DNA of 64,000 nt from Sediminibacterium goheungense (lineage in GTDB: Bacteria; Bacteroidota; Bacteroidia; Chitinophagales; Chitinophagaceae), in NCBI RefSeq assembly GCF_004361915.1, contig NZ_SNWP01000012.1, positions 228,584 to 292,583 on the forward strand, written 5' to 3'. The notes beneath the pieces are model-generated. The model ran no database searches. It saw nothing but the letters and a program-made list of their open reading frames with translations, and was not told the DNA's origin. Made by a program: the position numbers and the translations under genes. This document shows, one piece after another, positions 9,509 to 18,068 of the stretch (position 1 is its first letter; every line of letters begins with the position of its first letter).

Positions 9509-11665
9509 CTATTGGGCAGTATGGAATGATATATTAAATACGGATCCCTTATTAATTGAAATATCCATGGTTGCTCCCAATTGCTGTACAAAAGTACGGA
9601 TCAGTTTTAAACCAAAAGAGGCGGATGAAACAGCCGACAGGTTAATACCTTTTCCATTATCTCGTACCGTTAAGGAGACGGTTCCATCATTTGTATCCTC
9701 CGTAAGTTCAATGGTTAATAAAGGATTTTCTACCTGCACAAAAGCATGTTTGAAAGCATTGGTAATGAGTTCGTTTATAATGAGGGCCAATGGTGTGGCC
9801 AGATCTACATCCATATTTTTGGAACGTAATGCAATACGGGTTTGCACAATCGACTTATCGTAACCAAAGCTATTTGCCAGCATGAAGGAAAGTGAAGTAA
9901 TATATTCTTCTATGTTGATGGCCCGAAGGTTCTCATCCATATACATTTTCTGGTGAAGCAGGCTCATGGCTTCCACTCTTGCTTTACCTTCTTCTATAGC
10001 AGACCGCGCATTCGAATCGGTAAGTTTAAGCGATTGTAAATTCAGCACACTGCCAATAACCTGAAGATTATTTTTTACCCGGTGGTGCAGTTCCCTGAGC
10101 AAGGTTTCAATTCGTTGGTTTTTCTGTGCCAGTTCAAGTGCCGTTTTCTTTTTCTGGCGATAACTTCTATACATGGCAATGGCTGTAACAGATAACAGAC
10201 CTATCACAGCAACCGATGTCCATAACCTGAGCTTGGTTTCTTTTAACTGCAAGTCTTTCAACTCTTTCTCCTTGGCTGCCAGTGCAAGAGCATCTTCTCT
10301 TTTACTGATTTCAAATTCAGATTGAAGCTTATTGATTTTTAATTCGGTTTCAGCATTACTATTTTCGCCTCCAAATGCCAGGTATTCATTCCTGAAACGG
10401 CGGGCATTATCCATTTCACCGGTTTCCTCGTATACTTTACTTAACAGATAGTCGGTGTATCTTTTGGTTCCTTTGTCTACGGTTTTGGATTGTAAAGCAT
10501 AGCTTTTTAATAAATAATCTTCTGCTTTTGCAAACTGTCTGATATTAAGATGTGCTGATGCAAGTGCGTTGTATGCCCTGGATATTTCAGTTGCCTGTTT
10601 TTTTGGATCATAAATTGCTATGGCCCGTTGGTAATAATCAATGGCCAGTAAATGATTTTCTTTGGTGCTGGCAATATCCCCTAGATCAATGTAGCTGGCA
10701 GCAATTGCCGACGAGTCTTTAATAGAAGTGGCAATATTCAGTCGTAAGGCACTATAGCTGGATGCAGAATCAAATTCCTTCAACCTGATAAAACACCTGG
10801 CAATATTACCCAGTATCGACATTTTCACGACAGGCTGTAATATGTTCTGCTGTAAACCAAAAGCTTTCTTATAATAACTGAGGCTTTCTGAAGTGTTATT
10901 CAATGAGCTGTAAGTATTACCTGCCGCCAGGTATAGATTGGGAAGTGTAGATTTGTCCTGTAATCTCTCGGCCATTTTAATCGACCTGAGTATCTGATCC
11001 AGGGAGGCAACTTTGTCGCCGGCCATCCTGGATGCGTTAGACATAGCAGCCAGTATTCTTTGTTTACTTATTTCGTCATTTATTTTCTCAGCCAAATCAT
11101 ATGCCATTTCATAGTCGTCTGTAGCCCGGTCAATTTCCTTCATCTGCATAAAAATATTGCCACGGGTGATAAAGATATTCGCCATGATCCTGTTGTCCAG
11201 ATCCGCTCTTTTGCCGGCATCAAGGGCTTCATTGGCAGACAAGAGGGCTTTCTGCATTTCCATAGATCTTACATAGCCTGGTATTAAATTCAAAGAAGCT
11301 TCAGCAATGCCTCTCTGATAATTATTTTTTTTGGCTAGCGTATAGCTGAGCGAATCAAACTGATAAGCAAGACTCAGGTTGTTTTTCCTGCGATACATAT
11401 TGGCCAGTGCACACATGGCATCTGTTTGGCCATTTTCATTATTGCCTTCACGATAAATGGTTAAAGCTTCCTGCGTAAAAGCCATGGACTGATCTGGCTG
11501 TCTTGGAAATTCAATTCTTGCCAACTGGAGCAGGAGTGCAGCCCTTTGCTCTCCTCTGGCTGTTTTTAATTGTTCGTATAAAGCGGTAGCATTATCAGGT
11601 CGCTGAACCTGTGCATTGGATTGTGAATTACTTAATAATATGAAAAGCAGCAGTATTTTTCTCAT
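9509..11665 (-). CDS. TPR-containing sensor histidine kinase, HisKA_2 type
   Basis: 718 residues from the ATG at 11665, which begins the signal peptide MRKILLLFILLSNSQSNAQ; an ATG five codons upstream is possible. About 25-430 is periplasmic and made of tetratricopeptide repeats (many A-x-x-Y/L-x-x-A patterns of about 34-40 residues). A coiled coil precedes one membrane helix near 475-495. The kinase core has the HisKA_2 motif E-L-H-H-R-V-K-N-N-L-Q with the phosphorylated histidine at 527 or 528, and a HATPase_c domain with N-E-L-I-T-N-A and D-N-G-K-G-I boxes. It is paired with the LuxR-type regulator downstream. The signal is unknown; TPRs imply a protein or peptide partner in the periplasm. 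Confidence 0.92.
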   Translation of the reverse strand: MRKILLLFILLSNSQSNAQVQRPDNATALYEQLKTARGEQRAALLLQLARIEFPRQPDQSMAFTQEALTIYREGNNENGQTDAMCALANMYRRKNNLSLAYQFDSLSYTLAKKNNYQRGIAEASLNLIPGYVRSMEMQKALLSANEALDAGKRADLDNRIMANIFITRGNIFMQMKEIDRATDDYEMAYDLAEKINDEISKQRILAAMSNASRMAGDKVASLDQILRSIKMAERLQDKSTLPNLYLAAGNTYSSLNNTSESLSYYKKAFGLQQNILQPVVKMSILGNIARCFIRLKEFDSASSYSALRLNIATSIKDSSAIAASYIDLGDIASTKENHLLAIDYYQRAIAIYDPKKQATEISRAYNALASAHLNIRQFAKAEDYLLKSYALQSKTVDKGTKRYTDYLLSKVYEETGEMDNARRFRNEYLAFGGENSNAETELKINKLQSEFEISKREDALALAAKEKELKDLQLKETKLRLWTSVAVIGLLSVTAIAMYRSYRQKKKTALELAQKNQRIETLLRELHHRVKNNLQVIGSVLNLQSLKLTDSNARSAIEEGKARVEAMSLLHQKMYMDENLRAINIEEYITSLSFMLANSFGYDKSIVQTRIALRSKNMDVDLATPLALIINELITNAFKHAFVQVENPLLTIELTEDTNDGTVSLTVRDNGKGINLSAVSSASFGLKLIRTFVQQLGATMDISINKGSVFNISFHTAQ

Positions 11666-11699
11666 GCAGAACACTTTCATAATTAGATGTAATATAAGA

Positions 11700-11827
11700 C
11701 AGTCTGCATATTTACGAAAAGTTGTTTAACGTAGTTTTATAGTTCAGTCTGCATACAGCCGAATAGCTACTTATTTTAACCTGTAAAGATCTGTCTGGTA
11801 AGGCTTGCAATCATCTGTTATAGTTCA
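11700..11827. repeat. Direct repeats upstream of the kinase gene
   Basis: CAGTCTGCATA occurs at 11700-11710 and 11745-11755. TTATAGTTCA occurs at 11737-11746 and 11818-11827. Both pairs are in the 205-nt leader/promoter region of the TPR kinase and could be regulator sites. No protein can be assigned. Confidence 0.35.
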
Positions 11828-11870
11828 ATTTGGATTCATAGGATGAGTCTCCGGTTATGTAATCAGGTGC

Positions 11871-12368
11871 TTACACAGATTTCGACATAATATAATCATC
11901 CATAATGAAGCCTTTCCCAATATCAAGTCGGTATTCTTTTTCAATACTGAACCCCATTTTATGGTAAAAATCTTTCGCCTTATTTTCCTTATTTACCTGT
12001 AAAAATAAACGGGTATGTTGTTGCGATCGTGTATAGTGTACGACTTCTTCCAAAAGAGCCTTTCCTGCCCCCGTTTTCTGCACTGTGGGAAGAATATATA
12101 GCTTGTTAAGTTTACAACCTTCTTCTCCTTCATTCGAAACCGAAGCAAATCCAACAGGCTGCTGGTTATATTCTGCAATAAAAAATTGATGCCCTTTTGC
12201 AATCTGCTCAAGTAAAGCGGCATCACTGTAGATCATATCCAACATATACCTGATTTGTTCTGCTGAAATGATATTCCCATAAGCTACGGGCCAGGTTTCT
12301 TCGGCAATTTCACGTATCAGGGCAATATCATCCGGTACGGCGGTTCTTATTACCAATGCGCTTTGCAT
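11871..12368 (-). CDS. GNAT family N-acetyltransferase
   Basis: 165 residues, the full GNAT fold. The acetyl-CoA pyrophosphate-binding segment is V-Q-K-T-G-A-G-K-A-L-L near residues 95-105, following strand-4 L-N-K-L-Y-I-L-P; the C-terminal A-K-D-F-Y-H-K-M-G-F motif is typical. The substrate is unknown. It is the last gene of a minus-strand run: valS, then PAP2 (10-nt gap), then this gene (10-nt gap), so cotranscription is likely. Confidence 0.88.
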   Translation of the reverse strand: MQSALVIRTAVPDDIALIREIAEETWPVAYGNIISAEQIRYMLDMIYSDAALLEQIAKGHQFFIAEYNQQPVGFASVSNEGEEGCKLNKLYILPTVQKTGAGKALLEEVVHYTRSQQHTRLFLQVNKENKAKDFYHKMGFSIEKEYRLDIGKGFIMDDYIMSKSV

Positions 12369-12378
12369 GTTTACAGTA

Positions 12379-13011
12379 TTACTTTTTGTGAAAGAGTTTT
12401 TTATTCAGCCAATGTGAGGCATAGGCACTGCCAATACCGGTTGCAGCACCCATCAGTACATCTGAAGGGTAATGCTGTCCAAGGTACAATCGTGAATAGG
12501 CTACACTGGTGCTCCAGAGATAAGCCGGTAGGGTTATGTACCATTTTTTATATTGAATAGATAAAGAAGCCGCTGTTGCAAAGCTTACAGATACATGCCC
12601 CGAAGGGAAAGCGTATCCATTGTCAGGTTTATCCGGATAAATATCTGCATACACATTCGCAGGTCTATCACGCTTCACCAATTGCTTCATGATACTGGTG
12701 GTAGCAGCTGATATAAAAATGCTGGCACCTATTTCAATAGCTTTTTGCTTGCTATTCTTATCATGGTTTATCAAAGCGGCTGTCATAATACCGGCAGGTA
12801 TGAGTACGCTGATGGGTTTGGCCGTAGTGGAAATGCCATCCCATACCGTTCCCGCAGGATGCATAGGGTTGATGTTTCGAAGCAAATTTAACTCCCATGA
12901 TGCTTGTCCATATAATATTTGTGTACCCGCAAAGCACATGACTATACACAACAAAAGCCATTTTTTGCGTATGGCTTTTGTTGTGTTGGTAATATTCTTC
13001 CACTTTTTCAT
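12379..13011 (-). CDS. PAP2-family membrane phosphatase
   Basis: 210 residues. All three phosphatase motifs are present: Lys109-x6-Arg116-Pro, Pro-Ser-Gly-His at 136-139, and Ser173-Arg174-x5-His180-x3-Asp184. An N-terminal hydrophobic segment (about 18-36) and several later ones place the active site at the periplasmic face. Members dephosphorylate lipid phosphates such as undecaprenyl diphosphate or phosphatidate; the substrate cannot be told from sequence. It lies between valS and the GNAT gene with about 10-nt spacers. Confidence 0.9.
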   Translation of the reverse strand: MKKWKNITNTTKAIRKKWLLLCIVMCFAGTQILYGQASWELNLLRNINPMHPAGTVWDGISTTAKPISVLIPAGIMTAALINHDKNSKQKAIEIGASIFISAATTSIMKQLVKRDRPANVYADIYPDKPDNGYAFPSGHVSVSFATAASLSIQYKKWYITLPAYLWSTSVAYSRLYLGQHYPSDVLMGAATGIGSAYASHWLNKKLFHKK

Positions 13012-13021
13012 GTAACTGTTC

Positions 13022-15652
13022 TTATAGGTTGGCCAAACTTTCTTCTATGTTTTTGATCCTGGCTTCCGCATCGGCCATTTTTTTGCGTTCCAGTTCAACT
13101 ACTTCTGGTTTTGCATTTTGTACAAAACGTTCATTGCTCAATTTCTTCATTACACTGTCGCGGAAATTTTTCTGGTAATCAAGGTCTTTCAGCAGTTCTG
13201 CTTTAAGAGCTGAGGTATCCAGTTGTTTTTCTGTTTCAATAAAAAACTTGTCTTTTTCCACGGCCACTACAATCATATTGGTGGTGACAGCTATTTCAAA
13301 ATCAATACTCTCTGCATTGGCCTGTTTGGAAAGAATACCGATAATATTTCTGTAAGGAACCTGATCAGCGGTTTCAATATGCAGCTTAATCGGGTCCTTG
13401 GGTTTGATTTGGTTTTTGTTACGGGCATCACGAAGTGCAGAAATTACTTTTTTGAGTAATTCTCCCGCCTCAAGAATATCACTATTAATGGTGCCAACAG
13501 GAGATTGCTGCTTGATGCAAAGGTCTGTTGACTGCGCCTTTAATAACTGATAAATCTCTTCACTGATAAAGGGCATGAAGGGATGGAGCAGCTGCATCAT
13601 TTCTTCAAAGTACGCAACGGTTTTTTCGTATACTTCGGCATCAACGGGTTGCTCAAAACCAGGTTTGGCCCACTCGAGGTACCAGCTGCAGAAGTCGTCC
13701 CATATCAAAGAATATAAGGTCTTCAATGCTTCACTCAGTCGAAACTGCTGCATCAGTGTTTCTACTTCCTGTTTTGCTTGATTAAGGCGCGATGCAAACC
13801 ATTCCGTAGCAAAAGAAGAAGGCTGTTTATGTTGTGCAGCAGATGCTGTTTTTTCAATACGTGATTCCCAGCTCTTGATCAGTTTGAGGGCATTCCATAG
13901 TTTGTTGTTGAAATTGCGGCCCTGTTCCAAAGCCGTATCATCAAATAAAATATCATTACCGGCCGGTGAAGCGATGAGGATACCAAAACGAACGGCATCT
14001 GCGCCATACTGATCAATCAGCGCCAATAAATCTGGTGAATTGCCAAGGCTCTTACTCATTTTACGGCCCTGCTTATCCCTTACAATACCTGTGAAATACA
14101 CATTTTTGAAAGGAATCTGTTTCATGTATTCCTCACCCGCCATAATCATCCTCGCCACCCAGAAGAAAATAATTTCAGGGGCTGTTACCAATGTATTAGT
14201 CGGGTAATAATATTTTACTTCTGCATTACCCGGATCCGATAATCCTTTGAATACTTCAAAGGGCCAGAGCCAGCTGGAGAACCAGGTATCGAGGCAATCA
14301 TCATCCTGACAGAGATCGTCAATGGTGAATGGTGAATGGTCAATGGAGTTGAGTTGTGAAAAAGCTTCTTCTTTTGTGGCAGCTACCGCATAGCGTCCGT
14401 CGGGGGCATACCATGCGGGAATGCGATGGCCCCACCAAAGCTGCCGGCTGATGCACCAATCTTTGATATTCTCCATCCAGTGGCGATAGAGGTTTTTAAA
14501 CTTGGCAGGGTGAAACTGGATTTCTTCATTCATAACAGCATTCAGGGCAGGCACTGCCAGTTCTTTCATACTAACCCACCATTGCAGACTCAGACGCGGT
14601 TCTACAACCGCATCCGTTCTTTCACTAAAACCTACCTGATTGGTATAGTCTTCAATTTTTACAATATGCCCTTTTGTATCCAGTTCAGGTACAATTTTTT
14701 TACGCACTTCAAAACGGTCTTCACCAATATATAACTGTGCGGCCTCACTCATGGTGCCGTCATCATTCATGGTATCGATTACCTCGAGGTTATATTTCTG
14801 CCCCAGTTGGTAATCATTCATATCATGTGCAGGCGTAACCTTCAGCGCACCTGTACCAAAATCAGTCGTAACATATTCATCGGCGATGATAGGAATACGT
14901 CGACCGATTAAAGGCACAATAGCGTATTTACCATGAAATGCTTTATAGCGTTCGTCATCCGGATTTACACAGATGGCAGTATCTCCTAAAATGGTTTCAG
15001 GGCGTACAGTTGCAATGGTAATGTATTCGTCAGTTTCTGCAATCTGATAACGTATATAATAGAGCTTGCTCTGGACTTCTTTATAAATCACCTCTTCATC
15101 ACTCAATGCGGTTTTGGCCTTCACATCCCAGTTAATCATGCGTTTACCGCGGTAAATCAGTCCTTTCTTATGCAGATCTACAAATACCTGTATTACCGAC
15201 TGATAATAAGCTTCATCCATCGTAAAAGAAGTACGGTTCCAATCGAGGCTGCAGCCCATTTTCTTTAACTGCTGCAGAATAATGCCGCCATATTTTTCTT
15301 TCCATTCCCATGCATAACCCAGAAATTCTTCACGGCCGATAGCTGATTTAGCAATGCCTCTTTCGCGTAACATGGCAACCACTTTTGCTTCGGTGGCAAT
15401 CGATGCATGGTCGGTGCCAGGTACCCAACAGGCATTTTTTCCCTGCATGCGTGCACGACGTACCAGGATATCCTGAATGGTATTGTTCAGGCAATGGCCC
15501 ATATGCAATACGCCGGTAACATTGGGGGGAGGTATCACCACCGTAAACGATTCCCTTTCATCGGGGGTGCTGTTGAAATAACCTTTTTGTAACCAATGTG
15601 CATACCATTTGGTTTCAATATCTCCGGGTATATAATTCTTGCTCAATTCCAT
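13022..15652 (-). CDS. valS: Valyl-tRNA synthetase
   Basis: 876 residues, normal for ValRS. Class I signatures are His50-Met-Gly-His53 after P-P-P-N-V-T-G-V, and Lys531-Met-Ser-Lys-Ser535. The CP1 editing domain lies between them, with T-V-R-P-E-T and W-x-I-S-R-Q-L-W-W-G-H-R-I-P blocks; the anticodon-binding helical domain follows, and a C-terminal coiled coil (about 805-876) is rich in Lys/Glu. Residues about 435-446, just before the D-D-C-L-D-T-W-F-S-S-W segment, are encoded by four perfect-phase heptamers and look like an extra loop. The upstream -7 element TAAGTTTGCA is at 15678-15685. Confidence 0.97.
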   Translation of the reverse strand: MELSKNYIPGDIETKWYAHWLQKGYFNSTPDERESFTVVIPPPNVTGVLHMGHCLNNTIQDILVRRARMQGKNACWVPGTDHASIATEAKVVAMLRERGIAKSAIGREEFLGYAWEWKEKYGGIILQQLKKMGCSLDWNRTSFTMDEAYYQSVIQVFVDLHKKGLIYRGKRMINWDVKAKTALSDEEVIYKEVQSKLYYIRYQIAETDEYITIATVRPETILGDTAICVNPDDERYKAFHGKYAIVPLIGRRIPIIADEYVTTDFGTGALKVTPAHDMNDYQLGQKYNLEVIDTMNDDGTMSEAAQLYIGEDRFEVRKKIVPELDTKGHIVKIEDYTNQVGFSERTDAVVEPRLSLQWWVSMKELAVPALNAVMNEEIQFHPAKFKNLYRHWMENIKDWCISRQLWWGHRIPAWYAPDGRYAVAATKEEAFSQLNSIDHSPFTIDDLCQDDDCLDTWFSSWLWPFEVFKGLSDPGNAEVKYYYPTNTLVTAPEIIFFWVARMIMAGEEYMKQIPFKNVYFTGIVRDKQGRKMSKSLGNSPDLLALIDQYGADAVRFGILIASPAGNDILFDDTALEQGRNFNNKLWNALKLIKSWESRIEKTASAAQHKQPSSFATEWFASRLNQAKQEVETLMQQFRLSEALKTLYSLIWDDFCSWYLEWAKPGFEQPVDAEVYEKTVAYFEEMMQLLHPFMPFISEEIYQLLKAQSTDLCIKQQSPVGTINSDILEAGELLKKVISALRDARNKNQIKPKDPIKLHIETADQVPYRNIIGILSKQANAESIDFEIAVTTNMIVVAVEKDKFFIETEKQLDTSALKAELLKDLDYQKNFRDSVMKKLSNERFVQNAKPEVVELERKKMADAEARIKNIEESLANL
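14320..14347. repeat. Family D heptamers inside valS
   Basis: Four consecutive 7-nt units on the plus strand: TCAATGG, TGAATGG, TGAATGG, TCAATGG. On the coding strand they encode the peptide S-I-D-H-S-P-F-T-I-D. Related units (GTGAGTA, GTCAATA) occur in the intergenic array at 58549-58582. Confidence 0.85.
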
Positions 15653-15677
15653 GCCTGATCCTGTTTTTTACGGGTTG

Positions 15678-15685
15678 CAAACTTA
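15678..15685 (-). promoter_or_regulatory. valS -7 element (TAAGTTTG, then CA)
   Basis: On the minus strand TAAGTTTGCA matches TAnnTTTG with the GCA extension, 25 nt upstream of the valS ATG. No -33 TTTG is evident. Confidence 0.5.
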
Positions 15686-15716
15686 CGAAAAACCGGGGGC
15701 AGAACAGAATAGGTAT

Positions 15717-15740
15717 AAAAAAACCACGCAGGCGTGGTTT
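15717..15740 (-). terminator. Terminator of the small lipoprotein gene
   Basis: AAACCACGC pairs with GCGTGGTTT around a 2-nt tip, followed by seven T on the minus strand. It separates the lipoprotein gene from valS. Confidence 0.88.
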
Positions 15741-15770
15741 GGGGTATAGGGTAGGGTGTTATTCAGGTAA

Positions 15771-16016
15771 CTACCAAACATGAACCGCTTCGTTCCATTC
15801 CAGCAAAGAAATGGCTGCTGGTGTCTGGTAGCGAACAGGTTTCTCATCCGTTGCATCTGTGTTAGTGCCTGCAACCAGTGCCTTCTTTTTCTGTATGCTC
15901 ATAGAGGTACAGCAACTGGCAATTTTTTTACCGGTATTCTTACAAAAACTACGGATCTGGGTACCACTACAGGCGGTAAAAGCTATTAGCAGGCAGATCA
16001 GCAAAATATTCTTCAT
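15771..16016 (-). CDS. Small lipoprotein, function unknown
   Basis: 81 residues from ATG 16016. The lipobox is clear: MKNILLICLLIAFTAC, with the lipidated Cys at 16 followed by Ser-Gly. The mature part is short, with a Cys pair in I-A-S-C-C-T-S and basic Gln-Lys-Lys-Lys stretch, then an acidic-to-neutral tail. An alternative start at 16073 would bury the lipobox and is rejected. The gene is monocistronic: a TAGTTTTGCA promoter element at 16035-16042 and its own terminator at 15717-15740. I do not recognise the family. Confidence 0.75.
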   Translation of the reverse strand: MKNILLICLLIAFTACSGTQIRSFCKNTGKKIASCCTSMSIQKKKALVAGTNTDATDEKPVRYQTPAAISLLEWNEAVHVW

Positions 16017-16034
16017 GTCAGTTGTTTTCTGGTG

Positions 16035-16042
16035 CAAAACTA
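16035..16042 (-). promoter_or_regulatory. Lipoprotein-gene -7 element (TAGTTTTG, then CA)
   Basis: On the minus strand TAGTTTTGCA fits TAnnTTTG plus GCA, 18 nt upstream of the ATG at 16016. Confidence 0.55.
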
Positions 16043-16183
16043 AACCTGTATCTGGTAATAACAGGTTAATCATTGTTAATTATACCTAACGTTTATTAAG
16101 ACTTTAGGTTACAGTTTTTGCAGAACTTTTTTTATAGGTCGACAACCGGCGGGAAATATTACAATTCAGGGAGGCATTTTCAG

Positions 16184-16222
16184 ACAAAAAACTCCGTAAT
16201 ACAGCACAGGTATTACGGAGTT
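16184..16222 (-). terminator. Terminator of the 39-residue membrane-protein gene
   Basis: An 11-bp perfect stem (16190-16200 with 16212-16222, 11-nt loop) followed on the minus strand by TTTTTT. It lies 28 nt after the stop at 16251. Confidence 0.88.
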
Positions 16223-16250
16223 CATCATAAAAAGTTACTGAGCATCACTC

Positions 16251-16370
16251 TCAGGCACGACCTTTCCACTCTAAATAGGAAATAACAACCACTACAACCA
16301 GAATAAGGGCTACGATAGCGGCATTCCGTGCGTTTTCACTCAGGTGAAACTGTGATTTTGTGTTAGACAT
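16251..16370 (-). CDS. 39-residue single-pass membrane protein
   Basis: The ATG at 16368-16370 opens a frame encoding about 18 polar residues (MSNTKSQFHLSENARNAA), then one hydrophobic helix of about 14 residues (I-V-A-L-I-L-V-V-V-V-V-I-S-Y) and a basic tail W-K-G-R-A, ending at TGA 16251-16253. The strong terminator directly downstream and the positive-inside tail support a real gene despite its size. The N-terminus would be outside and the C-terminus cytosolic by charge. I do not recognise a family. Confidence 0.65.
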   Translation of the reverse strand: MSNTKSQFHLSENARNAAIVALILVVVVVISYLEWKGRA

Positions 16371-16498
16371 GGCAAGCAGGTTTGGGTACGTAAAAAGGTT
16401 TACGGTCTTTCAGGAGGATATTTGTGTCATGAACGGATAACCAGGCTGGCGATAAATTCCGAGGCTAAGGGGGGTAATTAATTCTTTGTTTGTAAGAT

Positions 16499-17845
16499 AT
16501 GAAATTATTGCCGAATTTACAAGCCTTATTTATGCAGTTTGCAATTGTAGATATTGAAACCACCGGAGGCTTTCCAGATCAGCATGGGATGACGGAAATC
16601 GCGATCGTTTTACACAATGGAGCGGAAGTTGAGGGGAAATATGAAACGCTCATCAATCCACATCAGCCTATTCCACCTTATATCGCCAATATGACGGGGA
16701 TTTCAGATAAAATGGTGTCGGCGGCGCCCTCTTTTTCAGCTGTGGCACCACAAATCTTTAACCTCCTCAAAGACAGGGTTTTTGTGGCCCATAATGTGAA
16801 CTTTGACTATTCTTTTGTGAAGTATCATTTGCAACAGGCAGGTTATCAATTGAATGTATCAAAGCTTTGTACCATCCGGCTATCACGAAAGGTATTTCCC
16901 GGTTTCAAAAAATACGGGTTAGGCCATCTTTGCCGTGAACTGGATATTCAAATTACCAACCGGCACAGAGCGGGTGGCGATGCCCTTGCTACAGCACAGA
17001 TACTGGATCTGGTTTTACAGAATAACGGTATGCGGCTGATTAAAGAACTGCTCAAAAGAGATAATCATAGCCAGACCCTCCCGGCACACCTCCCTGAACA
17101 ACAGGTGCAAAACCTGCCTCAGTTACCGGGTGTTTATTATTTCCATGATCAGAAAGATAAAGTAATCTATGTAGGCAAGGCAAAGAACCTCAAGAAAAGA
17201 GTACTTAGTCATTTTACCGGACTGGATCTCAGTAAAAAAAGGCAGGAGCTACTTCGTACTGTACACAGGATATCACATGTGGAATGTCCTACAGAATTTG
17301 TTGCCTCTCTTTTTGAAAGTGTTGAAATCAAAAGACTCTGGCCCGCGCATAATAAAAGCCAGAAACGGTTTGAGCAGGTATGGGGTATTTTTATGTTCGA
17401 AGATAATCGGGGGTACCTCCGGCTGGCCATCGATAAAAAAAGAAAATATTTACAGCCCATTATGTCCTTCGCTTTGTTAACAGATGCGCACAGGATGTTA
17501 TGGAAACTGGTGAAAAATTTCGAATTGAATGCTGCGCTCTGTTTCCTGGATCTGACAACCCAAAATGAATGGCCGGAAGTAGACAGTTACAACGAAAAAA
17601 TAAAGCAGGCCGTTCAATGGACACTGGAGCAAAAGGAGACCTTTATTATCCGTGATAAAAGCGCCTGTGTACTGGTGGAAAACGGGGTGTTTTACGGGAT
17701 GGGTACTCCGGATGAAGATATCTCACTGGCAGAACTGGATCTGCTGAAGGAGCAACTGACCTCTTATCCGGAAAATGAAGTCATCCGGTCCATGATCCGC
17801 AATTTTACAGAACGTTATCCCGCTAAAGTGATCAAAATTGCTTAG
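16499..17845 (+). CDS. DEDDh exonuclease fused to GIY-YIG nuclease domain
   Basis: 448 residues, or 437 from ATG 16532, which begins right at the exonuclease strand M-Q-F-A-I-V-D-I-E. Residues about 14-185 are a DnaQ/epsilon-type 3'-5' exonuclease: Asp18 and Glu20 in D-I-E-T-T-G, the N-F-D-Y-S-F aspartate, and H-R-A-G-G-D with the catalytic His and last Asp. Residues about 208-290 are a UvrC-type GIY-YIG domain (P-G-V-Y-Y-F, then V-I-Y-V-G-K-A-K-N-L-K-K-R). The C-terminal 150 residues are unassigned. The fusion is known in Bacteroidota and Actinobacteria and resembles a Cho-like repair nuclease with its own exonuclease; the cellular role is inferred. Confidence 0.9.
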   Translation: MKLLPNLQALFMQFAIVDIETTGGFPDQHGMTEIAIVLHNGAEVEGKYETLINPHQPIPPYIANMTGISDKMVSAAPSFSAVAPQIFNLLKDRVFVAHNVNFDYSFVKYHLQQAGYQLNVSKLCTIRLSRKVFPGFKKYGLGHLCRELDIQITNRHRAGGDALATAQILDLVLQNNGMRLIKELLKRDNHSQTLPAHLPEQQVQNLPQLPGVYYFHDQKDKVIYVGKAKNLKKRVLSHFTGLDLSKKRQELLRTVHRISHVECPTEFVASLFESVEIKRLWPAHNKSQKRFEQVWGIFMFEDNRGYLRLAIDKKRKYLQPIMSFALLTDAHRMLWKLVKNFELNAALCFLDLTTQNEWPEVDSYNEKIKQAVQWTLEQKETFIIRDKSACVLVENGVFYGMGTPDEDISLAELDLLKEQLTSYPENEVIRSMIRNFTERYPAKVIKIA

Positions 17846-17849
17846 ATAG

Positions 17850-17990
17850 TCCTTCCTTCTTTCGTCAGGATGACGGAAAGACCGGAAGCTGGAAAGTTCG
17901 GGAGAAATACCGAAGCAAAAATGATCTTCGGAATTTTGGTCTATCCGGCTTCCGATCATCCTGACGAAGGAAGGACGGACTTCCGCAAAC
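17850..17990. repeat. Family C inverted repeat
   Basis: The left arm (from about 17850, CCTTCCTTCTTTCGTCAGG, then ATGACGGAAAG) is mirrored by the right arm ending near 17990 (ATCCTGACGAAGGAAGGAC), with CCGGAAG units between them. It fills most of the 223-nt gap between the exonuclease stop and tex, and shares words with 4895-5012. Confidence 0.75.
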
Positions 17991-18068
17991 TCTTATCCAC
18001 ATCTTTTTTTTAACCCCCTTTTTCCTGCTACATTCGCTGCCCTTAAAAACTTTAAAAGGAAATCGGAT

